NCBI GenBank assembly: GCA_030685235.1
Contig: MU839147.1
Coordinates: forward strand, 62,001 to 126,000
Length of the DNA: 64,000 nucleotides
Direction: 5' to 3'
From: Copromyces sp. CBS 386.78
Taxonomy: Eukaryota; Ascomycota; Sordariomycetes; Sordariales; Sordariaceae
Positions 1 through 10,318 of the stretch are shown here, in pieces (the first letter of the stretch is position 1; each line of letters starts with the position of its first letter). The position numbers were made by a program, and so were the translations under genes. Under the pieces are notes generated by a model that saw only the letters and a list, made by a program, of their open reading frames with translations, was not told the origin of the DNA and did no database searches.

Positions 1-2097
1 GCCTAGCGGGTCGTTGATGCTGTTGGTTTGGCTGTGACCAGACAGTGACGACATTGGTGTTGAGACTGCAGCTGACGAGAAGGAAGCAGAACCTGACATG
101 GGTACCGAGGTGGTAGAGGAGAAGCTTGCGCGAAGGCCACCAGCGGCTCGACTCATGTACTCTCTTCCAGCACCACCACCCACTTCGCCCAATTTTCTTG
201 CAATCTCAGCCTCCTTCTCTTTCCTCGCCAAGCTTCTCTTGATAGCTTCCTTCTTCTCAGCTTGATCGGCCATGCCACCGCCATCAATGAGCTCCGCGGC
301 ACTACGGTTCATGAAGAAGTGACTACCGGTTGACCGGTCATATTGACCCCTCAGTCGTAGTTCCTCCTCTTTTCTCCTCTGGTCTTCATTCTTGGCGTAT
401 CTAGAGTTTTGCTTGTATTTGGACTCTCCACCCCCGAATGTGTTATTTAGCTCAAACCTCCCCTTTCTTGACTTGTCCACAGCTTCATTGGTATGGAACT
501 CGCAGTACTCGGTGCGCCTGAGATTTACCCAGCTCTTGCAAAGCATACCATCCTTCTTCACGCTCTTGCAGTACCCCAGGTCGCGCGCGTTACCAATCTC
601 CAGAATGGTGTCCTCATCGCTGTTGATCACCAACGAGAACCGACCGGTGTCTTGCTGTCCCTGTTTTGGCGCCATGATGGTCGGGTTGAGGATGGCGAGG
701 ATGGTACCAGGTGTGAGCTTCCAGAAGCGGTCGAATCCAGTGTTAAAAAGGAACAGATCCACCTCGTACTGAAGATCACAGAGGCTGATGACCATGTATT
801 TCCCGCGCTCTGCCAGGGGCTTGCCATCACTACGATGACTGCGCGGTTCGGACTTGGTGGCGACAATGGCGAAAACGACAACATCGGATTCAACATCGGG
901 GAGGGCCCAGTCAGGCGCCTTGACGTGCCTCAATAGGTCCTTCAATCCATACGTCCTCTTGCCTGTGATAGCGCGTGTGACCACATTATGGGGGAGAATG
1001 CGCTTGGACAGGCGAAGACCTGAATATGGTTCAAAGCCAGGTTCGTTATCGGAGTTGACTAGGGTTGTAAACGATGATGATGCGCTCGTGGTAGGTCGAC
1101 CTCGGGCTCCAGCGGTTGAAGAAGACCTCCCTGTTGCTGAGAGAATCTCGTCACGGGAATATTCTGGAGCCTTGTATGGGACTTCAGGTACGTCCACCGC
1201 TTTTGTCTTGTACTCCTCCATCTCATCCCTGCCAATACTGAAGGCATTACTCCTGATCTTCTGTATCCTCTGTGCCTTTTCCTTGCGATCCTGCTCCTCG
1301 TTCCTTGCGGCTGCTAGCCGCTCGTTGAAACTCATAGGACGTCTTTCTTCTGCCTGCGAGAAGGAACTTGCCCGCCCGTCGAAGCTTACTGGACGACGGG
1401 AACCGAGTTGATCTTCGCTAAAGGATGCCGTCATGGATCGTCGCAAGTAGCCGGACGGCTGGGATTGTTGACCCTGGGAGGAAGGACGTTCGCTTTCGAC
1501 TTTTCGCAAAGAGGGCGCTCTTTTTAATGACATGTCGGCCGCTTTTCGTCCCTTGTCGATTCCCAACATGACCCTCTGGGGCGACTGAGGTGGCTGAGGA
1601 GCGGACTCACTGCGACCCCTTCTGACCGGAGAAGCGGGAACCTGGACTGGATTCGACTGTTGTTCCACTCTATCTCTTGCCGCAGCTAACCTTGACTGAA
1701 TGGGAAGTCCGGCCGGGGGTGGCATCAAGTTGTTGGACATGTTCGCCGAAGCGCTTCCTGGTCGGCCTCCGTTCGATCGTGCGTCCATGGACGAGTTTGC
1801 CCTCCTTTGCGCCTTTGCATTTTGTATCTTTTTCAACTTCATGCGCGCCTGAATTTCCTGCAACTTGAGCTGTACCATCTCCTCGTCCTCATCCTCGTCG
1901 TCCAAATCGTCCACGTCGAGCATAACGGCGTCCTCATTGTCGGCGTAGCGCGCCGCTAGGGCGGGGTTCGATCGGGACATTCTGAGTCTGGACGGCGACA
2001 GGGTGGGCGACGTTTGCATTTCACGAAAGCGTTGGCGGCCTCGCGGGGTACTGATGAGAGCTTCGTGAGGGGACCGGGGTGGCCAATGTGTCGCCAT
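1..2097 (-). CDS. mcm10: Mcm10 replication initiation factor (3' end off the window)
   Basis: The minus-strand frame is open without interruption from the ATG at 2097 to base 1, giving 699 visible codons; the C-terminus lies beyond the left edge. The protein begins MATHWPPRSP, has an acidic DLDDEDEDEEM stretch and a coiled segment near residues 60-100, then a long Ser/Pro/Arg-rich linker. The diagnostic part is a CX9CX11CX2H zinc finger around residues 510-535 (GYCKSVKKDGMLCKSW ... YCEFH), preceded by a region fitting the Mcm10 OB-fold (about 370-505, with TPGTILAILNPTIM). Known for the family: Mcm10 binds ssDNA, the CMG helicase and Pol alpha in the nucleus and is needed to activate origins. 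After the finger comes an R/K/E-rich helix (EEELRLRGQYDRS, KRSLARKEKEAEIARKLG). No intron is evident. It is transcribed divergently from the RNase H2B gene across 1.4 kb. The finger spacing makes the identification strong. Confidence 0.9.
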   Translation of the reverse strand, partial: MATHWPPRSPHEALISTPRGRQRFREMQTSPTLSPSRLRMSRSNPALAARYADNEDAVMLDVDDLDDEDEDEEMVQLKLQEIQARMKLKKIQNAKAQRRANSSMDARSNGGRPGSASANMSNNLMPPPAGLPIQSRLAAARDRVEQQSNPVQVPASPVRRGRSESAPQPPQSPQRVMLGIDKGRKAADMSLKRAPSLRKVESERPSSQGQQSQPSGYLRRSMTASFSEDQLGSRRPVSFDGRASSFSQAEERRPMSFNERLAAARNEEQDRKEKAQRIQKIRSNAFSIGRDEMEEYKTKAVDVPEVPYKAPEYSRDEILSATGRSSSTAGARGRPTTSASSSFTTLVNSDNEPGFEPYSGLRLSKRILPHNVVTRAITGKRTYGLKDLLRHVKAPDWALPDVESDVVVFAIVATKSEPRSHRSDGKPLAERGKYMVISLCDLQYEVDLFLFNTGFDRFWKLTPGTILAILNPTIMAPKQGQQDTGRFSLVINSDEDTILEIGNARDLGYCKSVKKDGMLCKSWVNLRRTEYCEFHTNEAVDKSRKGRFELNNTFGGGESKYKQNSRYAKNEDQRRKEEELRLRGQYDRSTGSHFFMNRSAAELIDGGGMADQAEKKEAIKRSLARKEKEAEIARKLGEVGGGAGREYMSRAAGGLRASFSSTTSVPMSGSASFSSAAVSTPMSSLSGHSQTNSINDPLG

Positions 2098-3523
2098 GAC
2101 CTTTTGTTGCGTTCCAACACTGGTAACCCGAACCCAGAGCGCTCTATCCCTGGAATGTGATCTGATGTATCGAGAAAGACGATGGGGTCGTCTCCGCCCA
2201 AGGTTATCGAGTTAGCCCAAATGGCCCAGGGCAGAACCGGAACCCCAGGGAGACGGGCACGGGATAGAAAGCGGAGATCGAACTTGGGATTATTGACCGG
2301 GCGGCGGCGGGGGAAGTGTGTGTGCTGGTTGGTGGTTCAGTTCAGGTGTTCGAAGTTGCAGGTTCCAGGTTTATGCAAGGATGGGACGGGACCTGAAGGC
2401 TATGGCTATTTGGGCGGCCAATTAGTGTGCGACAAGGACAACATTTACGGACATTGGTCGCCAAAGGGAAGGACTGCAGGCTGGATGGTGTTATGCAGGG
2501 AGGCGCCCCGAGGGTGAGACGGTGCGGTAGACGTAGTTCGGTGGAAGCGGAAGAAAGATGGACGAGAAAAGTTTGGGAATTTCGTTTTTGTTCGTAAAAG
2601 TGTTGTCCCGGTGGAACTCGAGGAAATCCAGGCAAATCTAAAAAGTCATGGTGCAACAAACCACACAGTCAGCAGTCGTGGCGGCCAAGAATAGGTCCAG
2701 TCCCAAGATGAATAGAATTAAGGCAACTCTATCTTATCGACAATGGAACTGCGGTGGTGCCCGCAATCCGCAAGGCTCCATTCAGGCCTTTTCAACTTCT
2801 TCAGAATCTTCCAGGCTTGGGCACACTCACAGATTATGGAGACTGTCAAGTCAGGCAGCGTTGCTGTGGTAATGGAAGAAAAGAGAAAAAAAGCGAAAAT
2901 ATTTTTTACCAATGAGTAGTAAAGAGAGAGAGTGGATGTTTTCACGGTAAGCCACAAATTAACTGCCCAAAAAAAAGAAAAAAAGATTGAAATCGTGAAA
3001 TCGGCGGCGGATGCGATGGGTATCGGTGTATCAAGATGGTCGGCTTTAGCTTGGAAAGTGACAAGTGCAAGTGAAGGATCGAAAGGCCAAAACTGGAATG
3101 GTGACGGGATGTTTGGGTGCAGATGCTGTTTCCATTCAGCAGAGAGAGTGACAGTGGCAGTGAGTGCGTGGACGGGACAACGACAGCGGGGAATAGTCCC
3201 GCTCCTGCTAAGGGACCGGTGGGAAACTCCGAAAGGGCACACTTCTGGTTGGCCAGTGACTAAAGCGCAAACGGCAAAAGTTGGGGAAGCGTGTAAGTGG
3301 GTCATTTAACCGCGCTGCGAAATCGCGGTCAGTCGCGTCCAGGGTCACTCGGTCTCCAGTGAATGTCGCGATTGATGGTCAGGGTCACTGTGGAGAAGCT
3401 GGGTCAAGCGAAGCCCGTCTCCATTCAATTGGGGACCCTGGCGATATCACACATTGCGACTCTTGGAACAACAAACAAAAACACGATCGAGCATTACATC
3501 TACCACTCAAGTCAAAAATAGCC
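2098..3523. other. Divergent intergenic region, Mcm10 / RNase H2B
   Basis: About 1.4 kb separates the two divergent start codons. It contains short A-runs (2880-2990) and no ORF with recognisable protein features; the minus-strand open frame at 2718-3305 has no family resemblance. It presumably holds both promoters and 5' leaders. No canonical ACGCGT box is visible, only a TCGCGT variant near 3336. Confidence 0.6.
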
Positions 3524-4813
3524 ATGCCACGAACAACACGATCGTCCAAAGCCGCGGCAACGGCCAGCGCAGGAAAGACCAAGAGCACCACCTCCAGCAA
3601 CAGCTCAATCTACACCCTCGCGCCCGAACTTGACTCCCCTCCCAACATCTTCATCCTTCCCAAGTCCGCCACCCCCGAATCCCGCATCGTCACCCTGCAA
3701 AACCCTCGCTATGCCAAACCAACCCGCTACCTCGTCTGCCCCTCCACCGGCTTCTACGAGTTCACCAAGATGGCCGCCCCCCAGAACAAATCTCCTCGCA
3801 GCTGGCTAATCGACGGCACCCCCCTCGCACCCGCGCAAACTACAAAGGACTCGGAGCTCTACGTAGCAACACCCATCGACCCGCTCTTCCTCGTGCTGCC
3901 CGCCCTGGCAGCCAAAATCACAGACAAGAAACGCATGTTCCTCTCGAGCGACGACCACTTGGACGCCGTATCGGAGCAGCAGGACTACAGCGATTCAGGG
4001 TGCCGAAAAGAAAACCACCTCGTGGAAGTCTTGAAATGGCCATCAACGCGCCAACTGCTCGAAGCCCGCATGGCGGCTGTTTGCGACACCGTCGAAGCGG
4101 GCGATGAGACCATGTTCCGCCTTAACCAGAGTAAACTCGTCGAGGAGCTGTTGCAGAAAGCCAAGCGCATGAGTAGTGCCGAAGACGGGCTGCCGAAGAG
4201 TATGGAGGAGAAGTTTGTGACCAAGGCGTTGGAGGCGCCTATAGTGGGGATTAGGTCGACGGTGTCATCAATGACGAGGTCCAGTACGACCGTTACCGTT
4301 GAGTCTACTGGGTCGCAAGAGGGGGAAGATATGACCCAAGTAACAAAGACCACGACGACGACTTCGCTGTCAGAAGCCACCACCGCCGTTGCAACCCCTA
4401 ACAACGAAGTCCTCCCCTCTCTGACTCCCACCCCTGAAATCCTCAACCTCCAACGTCTACGGGTATCCCTCAACTTCCTCACCTCGTCTTACCTTCCCCC
4501 CTCTCTCTCCGCCCATCTCAAACCCTCCCTTTCCAATCCGCCATCGGTGGACTTTGCGCCGCTAGAGTCCTACCTTTCGCAATTAACCAAGCTCCGCCAA
4601 GAAGCGGTAGCGTCGCGGTCGCATGGCGATTTCAGCAGGAAGCGGATAGCCGGAGACGAAGAGGATGCGTTTGAGAGGGCGGAGAAGAGACGCAAGAAGG
4701 AAGAAGAGGAAAAGGTCAAGAAGGCGGGTGTGAGTAGGGGCGTCAAGGAGCTGGCCAAGGTTAATACGAGGGGGATGATGAAGTTGACTAGTTTTTTTCA
4801 GAAGAAGACGTAG
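3524..4813 (+). CDS. rnh202: Ribonuclease H2 subunit B (Ydr279/RNASEH2B family)
   Basis: A single exon encodes 429 aa. I chose the ATG at 3524 (context AATAGCCATGCC), because the upstream in-frame extension to 3281 has no ATG and looks like leader. After a basic Ser/Thr-rich N-terminus the family pattern follows: LDSPPNIFILPK, then RYLVCPSTGFYEFTKM, SWLIDG and YVATPIDPLFLVLP, about residues 25-130, as in the triple-barrel part of RNase H2B. A helical C-terminal part carries an RLRVSLNFLTSSYLPPSL segment (Ydr279 wHTH region, near 310-325). The protein ends in MMKLTSFFQKKT, a PCNA-interacting (PIP) box like that at the end of human RNASEH2B. Family role: non-catalytic subunit of the nuclear RNase H2 trimer that excises ribonucleotides from DNA and degrades RNA:DNA hybrids. 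It converges with Duo1 (282 bp between stop codons). Confidence 0.88.
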   Translation: MPRTTRSSKAAATASAGKTKSTTSSNSSIYTLAPELDSPPNIFILPKSATPESRIVTLQNPRYAKPTRYLVCPSTGFYEFTKMAAPQNKSPRSWLIDGTPLAPAQTTKDSELYVATPIDPLFLVLPALAAKITDKKRMFLSSDDHLDAVSEQQDYSDSGCRKENHLVEVLKWPSTRQLLEARMAAVCDTVEAGDETMFRLNQSKLVEELLQKAKRMSSAEDGLPKSMEEKFVTKALEAPIVGIRSTVSSMTRSSTTVTVESTGSQEGEDMTQVTKTTTTTSLSEATTAVATPNNEVLPSLTPTPEILNLQRLRVSLNFLTSSYLPPSLSAHLKPSLSNPPSVDFAPLESYLSQLTKLRQEAVASRSHGDFSRKRIAGDEEDAFERAEKRRKKEEEEKVKKAGVSRGVKELAKVNTRGMMKLTSFFQKKT

Positions 4814-5095
4814 ACAGACTACTGGAAAGGGTCTGGTTGGATGAAGAAAAAGGGAAAAAAGGGAATCATGTGATATGATTGGTTGCAAAGGTCATAACGC
4901 CAGGGTTTGCAAGGTTTGGTTTCAAGGTTCGGGTTGGGGTATCTGTAAATAGGTATTGGGTATATGGGGGTTCTAACAAGATATCATGATTCTCCGTCAC
5001 GGAGATACAGCACTCTATCATATCTTCATTTCGTCATGGTCATGATCATCAACAAGCATGCCCAGCACACTTTTGATCCATCCTCTTCCGCCTAC

Positions 5096-6203
5096 TCAAC
5101 GCGCACTCCCACCTCTTGTTGCCCCCCTCGCTCCTCTCGCCGTCGTCGCACTCCCACCCCTCGCGCCCCTAGTGGTCGTCGTCGTCCCTCCCCTGCCTCC
5201 TCTCACACTCGGTATCCCCGACGTTCCCGCCCCCGCCCCCGCCCCAGCCGGTCGATAAGCCAATCCACTCCTAGTAGTCATGCCCGCTCTTCCAGCCGCC
5301 GTACCTGCCGTCCCCGTCCTCCCAGTTCCAACCAAACTTCCCACTCCCGACCCGGACCTGCCTCCTCCCCTCGTCCCCGCCGCAGTACTCGCACTCCTAG
5401 TAACGCCAATGCCATACCTCGAACTGACCATTCCCACACTCCTACTCCTCGGCCGTCCCCTCGCTCCTACCCCTGTATGACCAACACTAGTCGCCAACCG
5501 TCTCCGTTCCGCTTCTTCTTCTGCTTTGCGACGCGCTTCCTCGCGCTTGCGCTCTGCTTCGGCGGCTTTGCGTTCGGCTTCGCGCTGGCGTTCGAGGGCT
5601 TCGGCTTCGATCTCGACGAGGTCGGCGGTGGCGCCCTTCCAGGAGGGGTTGAGCAGCAGGCGCTGGTTGTGCTCGGTTTGGGAGAGGATGCGGGTCCAGG
5701 TTGTGAGGAGGGTGGAGGCGGAGTGGATTGTGCGGTTGACGGTCTGGGGGAGATTATTTGTTAGTGGTGGGTAAGGTTGAGGCTCGTTAATCGGAACAAA
5801 TGATGGACCCGAAACCTGCAAAAAGTAAACAGAGGGGTATCGGAGGAAAGAAAGCAAAACTTACGCCCATATTCCCCTTTGCGCGCTCTAGCGTACCAAT
5901 AACGCCTTGGATCACTTGGTTGATCTTGCGCACTCCTTCTAGCTCTCGCTGTAGGGCGGCTTCGCGACTCTCGATGGTGGTGTTGTTGTCGATGCCGAAT
6001 GAGCGACTACTGCTTTGATTGGTTGTGGGGTCCTTGGCTGTTGCGGCTGCTGCTGCTGCTGCGCTCGAAGCGACGGGAGTTTTCTGTTGCTGTTGTTGTT
6101 GCGATTGCGACGGGGGATGCGCGCGGGAAGTGGGAGGATGAGTGGGCGATGCGAAGAGGGAGGAACCCTCCTCGTCGGAGATTTCCATTCGGTCGTCTGA
6201 CAT
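5096..6203 (-). CDS. duo1: DASH/Dam1 kinetochore complex subunit Duo1
   Basis: I read two exons, 6203-5865 and 5743-5096, giving 328 aa. The ATG at 6203 gives MSDDRMEISDEEGSSLF. The Duo1 core is split by the intron: REAALQRELEGVRKINQVI and IGTLERAKGNMG in exon 1, then TVNRTIHSASTLLTTWTRIL and SQTEHNQRLLLNPSWKG in exon 2. The intron (5744-5864, 121 nt) has donor GTAAGT and a CTAAC branch point 14 nt before CAG. It joins NMG to TVNR as in other fungal Duo1 proteins. A nearer CAG at 5816 is also in frame and would add 24 residues. Downstream are an A/E/K/R-rich coiled coil (about 145-190) and a long Arg/Gly/Thr low-complexity tail. Known role: part of the ring complex that couples kinetochores to spindle microtubules. 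Confidence 0.88.
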
Positions 6204-7484
6204 ATTTTTTGCTTTTGCTGGTGCTTTGTCGTCGTTGACAGGTGGTTGACGATTTGGGGTAAAGCTAGGTTGTTGAAGCTCCCAAAGTGTTCTGAAGGTG
6301 CACGGATGCCGATGCACGCAATTGGAATGACGTTGATCAGATTGCGAGCTGTACCCAACAAGGACATGCAACCACGGGATTGGACAGCGACAGGCAGGAC
6401 GGTGTCAATGTGGACATTTTCGCAAGGGACGGTGGACACTTCGGCAAGGGCAAATTGGGCAACAAGCATCCAAGGGCAAGGGGAACCTGGGACGCGTCTC
6501 AGGCGAACAAAGACTTTACGCGTCTTAGCGCGCGTTGGGGGCTCTGTCAATCAAGACTGCAATCAAGATCCAGCCAATGGAAAAACAGGAATGCATCAAG
6601 TGGTTGCCAACGACGACGGGAAACGGGGAAAACAGACAGGGTGTGACGGCAGTGTTTGCGAGGGATGGTCCGTGCACCTTGGTGTGATTCTGACATGCTC
6701 TCAGATCAATCACTCAACTGAAGGCACAGACCGCCCCCCAGCCCCTTCTTCGGTTTGCACTCTGGCATTCTTTCCCCCAAACAACATCCGCATCATCGGC
6801 TTTTGCTTTCCCACACACTCACTCCTAACCCCAAGACGTGACCACCCATCGCCCTCAGCCTCTTTATTGTTGCATCCACACACAAGTGGAATCATCACAA
6901 TCCTATACTACTACAGCAACTACATACACTACACTATACTCTCTATTGTTTTGTTCAATTACCTACTACTATTGGGTACTGTTGCTGCGCGATTTGTGTG
7001 GAGGAGGAAAGAAACTGGGCACAAGTTGTTGTTGTTTTCGCACGTTCCAGGTTTCACGGTTGGAAGTCAAGATCTCGTCCGCATAGCCGGCCACCACCAC
7101 ATTAACCCCGACCCCGACGACGACGACGAGGACATCTGGATCCTTCAATATCGCACAACCCTTGGAGTGTGCACCTTGGAATCGCGCAACACATATCATC
7201 GCATCAACTTGCATCAACAACTTCGGCCCGTTGGAGCGCGCACATCCGACTGCATCCCCCCAATTGACGCGCCTTCCATTGTCGTCGCCAGTTCCAGCAT
7301 CAATTTCGCGGGCGGGTCTTTCATCCCATCCCACTCCTTCCTTCCTCGCTTCCAAAAGGCCTTTGTCGCCTGAGTAGCGGTCATCTCATTGGTCGCACAC
7401 ATCTTGTTGTTGTTGTTTGGATAAACGATTGTCCGATATTTTGTCAGCCTTGTTTGTATACGGTATTTCAGACGAAAGAGGAAA
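6204..7484. other. Divergent intergenic region, Duo1 / unknown gene
   Basis: 1.28 kb between two divergent start codons. A long plus-strand frame (6246-7373, 375 codons) is open here but shows no domain, family resemblance or sensible composition, so I treat it as chance openness in promoter and leader sequence. The right part (6900-7480) contains CA-rich and CGACGA stretches typical of a Neurospora 5' leader and a possible leader 3' splice site (ATTTCAG at about 7470) just before the downstream ATG. Confidence 0.5.
6492..6523. promoter_or_regulatory. Two ACGCGT (MluI cell-cycle box-like) sites
   Basis: ACGCGT occurs at 6492-6497 and again at 6518-6523, about 290-320 bp upstream of the Duo1 start and about 1 kb upstream of the plus-strand gene. 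In yeasts this hexamer (MCB) is bound by MBF/DSC1-type factors at G1/S genes. Function here is inferred only from the sequence and the cell-cycle role of Duo1; the hexamer is expected by chance every few kb. Confidence 0.3.
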
Positions 7485-9024
7485 ATGATGGAGGTACTTC
7501 GCAGGCACGGGGCAGTGACCCCTTCCGGCCCGCACTCTCCCTCCGACATCCACACCCCGCCAGCGCCGCTTCACGGATTTGAGGATCACTGGGAGCCCTA
7601 CACGCCGCGCAAGTCCGCACGCATTTCCCAACGCACACAGGCTCAAGCCTCATCTTCATCCCGCAGCCGCGCCCGCACCCCCTCACCCCAACCAACTCCC
7701 AGACGTCACATCTCATCTGCTGCCCCCGCCGACAAACAACCATCACCCCACCAACACAAATCGACAGGTTCGCCAAAGTCAACAAAACGTCAACCTCATC
7801 ACCATCATCATCACCAATCTCATCGGACTGAAGCTGCTGAACCTTCATCATCGTCAGCCATGGTGACCCCGACCTTCACGCCCGTCAAGAAGCGCGCTGT
7901 CAATCCTGCACTGGATTCAGTTCAGCGCGCGACAAGGACTCTGAATGTCGAGCACTCCATTCACGCCCCTGGCGGTCGCTCAACTGGAGCTGGCAGCCTC
8001 ATCACCCCCGCCAAGACTCCCATCAAGCCGCCAACTGAGCGCAGCAAGTCCCAACTGAAGGGAGTCACAAAGACTCTCTTCAGCAGAAAGGTTGACGAGA
8101 ATGAGGCCATGCCCAGCCCTAAGAAGGCGCGCGCTAAGAAGCAGAGCACCCTGGACAGCCTCGCGGAGGAGGAAATTAGTATTTTCACAGACTCTCATGA
8201 GCGCGTCCCCGTGGTTGATGACAGCATTGACAACCCTTTTTACGGCACCAAGACAACGACTACAACTACCACCACCACTACTGAGCGCACATCCACACGC
8301 CGGAGCACCCGCCATCAGGTTGTCATTCCTGGTGAGGGCGTGGTGAGCTTGGAGGAGGCGGTTGGCCGCAAGGATGGCATGTTGATCATGTTGTGAGTGA
8401 AATCTGAGAAACTTTTGAAACCACGAGCATGTTTACTGACCACCTCACAGCCGCGGCAAAAAGCAATTCCGCAAGTTCGCGGAAGTTGAGGAGGAGGTGA
8501 CGGAGGCCGATGACGAATTTGAGAGTGCTGTTGCCTCTCCGTTGAGACGCCCCCTCACCCGTTCCTCGATTAAGCCACGTCTGCTGTTCCCGCCCAAGCC
8601 CAAAGAGGCCAAGGTACCTGACTCGGACGAGGAGGCCCCTACCGACATTGAGGACCACGTACTTGAGGGTTTGAAGGCAGAGGAGGAGAAGGAGGCGATT
8701 GTTGAAGCTGAGAAGCCAGTCGAGCAGGCCAAGGAAGACCCCCTCACTGTCCCTGAGCTCCCGACAGAAGACAAGAAAAGAGCAGGCACACCCGAGACGA
8801 CACGGTTAGCGCCAGCTTCACCGCCAGCCACAGCACGCACCACAAGAGCGGGCAGCAAGAAGGCCGCAGAAGACACACCCAAGAAGGTCAAGCCCAAGGG
8901 ACGCAAGAGTCCATTCGACGCCTTCCGTCGAACCAAGGCCGGCGCATCTTCCGGTGCTGGTACAAAGAGAGCCAGCGAGACACCGTCAGTCGGAGCGGGT
9001 CCAGCTAAGCGAACTAGGACTTGA
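7485..9024 (+). CDS. Conserved-looking low-complexity nuclear protein of unknown function
   Basis: Exons 7485-8392 and 8451-9024 encode 493 aa. The 58-nt intron has donor GTGAGT, a CTGAC branch point and CACAG, and restores MLIMFRGKKQFRKF across the junction. I do not recognise the family. The N-terminal 130 residues are Ser/Pro/His-rich with many TP and SP sites and a run of six His. The middle has KKARAKKQSTLDSLAEEEIS followed by FTDSHERVPVVDDSIDNPFY, a patch that looks constrained, then a Thr run and RRSTRHQV. The section around the splice junction (GRKDGMLIMFRGKKQFRKF) also looks conserved. The tail is rich in E/K/P with PKKVKPKGRKS and AKRTRT nuclear-localisation-like motifs. Composition suggests a chromatin-associated or Cdk-regulated nuclear protein, but that is inference. 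A second ATG directly follows the first, and the exact start is uncertain by one codon. Confidence 0.75.
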
Positions 9025-10318
9025 AGACGCTCTTGGCACGATATGGTACACTTTTTAATGGGGCCCATGGGTTTCTACACGGCGCCGGCGAACGGCATCT
9101 CGATACACTGGCTTGACTTATCATTGCTTCATTTGACGGGAACACACTCAACAACGGATGGGGTTTGGAGGCAGGCGTTGGGAAACGACTGGACATGGAT
9201 CACTACGCAAGGCGTTTTTTTTTTTTTTTTTTATCTCTTAGGAACTGGGCAATCAAAGACGGGAAGGCATCACAAGGACAGCCAGCCACATGGGTCAGAA
9301 GAACGGAAGACGAACATACCCATGAGACTCGAGAGAGAGGGAGAGAATTATGTGGGGAAGAAATTTATTGGGGATTGGTGGTTAACTCTCTTGTTGTTGT
9401 TGTTGGCGCGTTCTAAATGGAAAGATTGCATGTTGCTGGTGATTCATTAACGTCTGTCTGGGTCTGGGTCTGGTCTGGTCTGGTCTGGGAAGATTCTGTG
9501 ATTTGGAAATTTGGGGGTGGCATTGATTCCCCTTTTTCCCTTTTCCCCTCGTTTCCTCTTTTTTGAGTTGTTTTCCCTCTTCCTTTTTGTGTTCACACTT
9601 TGTTTGAGTGTAACAAGTGCATGGCATCATGGTATAGCATGGCAGCAAGATTGCACCCGGTCGTTGTTTCCGATTTTTTTTTTTTTTTCACTTCTTTCCT
9701 TGACTTGTTGATATTGTTGCTTTTCATGAGGGACAACAAGCTAAAGGCAGGCTAGGCTACAATTTACTGAAATGGATCATTCGAGACTTGGTCTCTGTTT
9801 CTTGTTCTTTTCATCTGACACTCGGACGATAGGCTTGGGATTGCCGTGGTTGTCGCAACCTGTACTAGATAGGTAGCTAGTAAAACAAGGCAGTTTGATA
9901 GCACAGCTAAACGACACTTGAACGTGCATCAATGTATGGTCGAAGACTCTTGAAATCTCGCAAACTCTTTGCTCTTAGTCAATATTAGTCAGAAATGCAA
10001 ATCTGGAATGCTTGGCTCTTGGTGATTGTGTTTTTGTTTTATGGATCGGATCATCATCCATACAAGAGCCCGCTCCACTTCTTTCCATTCAAGCAGCTTG
10101 TTTTGATATGCCCCACCCCCGCAATCGCATCATGGGGCCCAGCAACGCAAAACGTCAATTCGCAACTACATCTTTTTTTCCCTCTCCAATTCTCTCTCGA
10201 CAACTTTTCAAAAAGTCGGATTGTTGTCCCTCGGTTCCGTTTCGAGATTCTCTTTCGAGGATCCTGATTACACACTTTTCTATACTACAGTGGACAAACC
10301 AACACAGCCACCGCCAAC
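9025..10318. other. Intergenic region with homopolymer T tracts
   Basis: 1.3 kb holding the 3' UTR of the upstream gene and the promoter of the SurE-TTL gene. It contains T18 at 9215-9232, T15 at 9674-9688 and a TCTGG-type simple repeat at 9452-9489. I see no gene in it. Confidence 0.6.
9452..9489. repeat. TCTGG/TCTGGG simple repeat
   Basis: About seven imperfect units of TCTG, TCTGGG and TCTGG in tandem, in noncoding DNA. Confidence 0.8.

Noticed and set aside
2718..3305. 195-codon minus-strand frame between Mcm10 and RNase H2B
   Set aside because: One hydrophobic stretch comes from a T/A-rich tract; there is no recognisable protein pattern.
4964..5774. Arg/Ser/Pro-rich plus-strand frame over the Duo1 tail
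   Set aside because: It is the complement of the Arg/Gly/Thr low-complexity tail of Duo1, which has clear family support.
6246..7373. 375-codon plus-strand frame between Duo1 and the unknown gene
   Set aside because: No family similarity, domain or biased codon use; it spans promoter and leader sequence of two divergent genes. A transcript would be needed to revive it.
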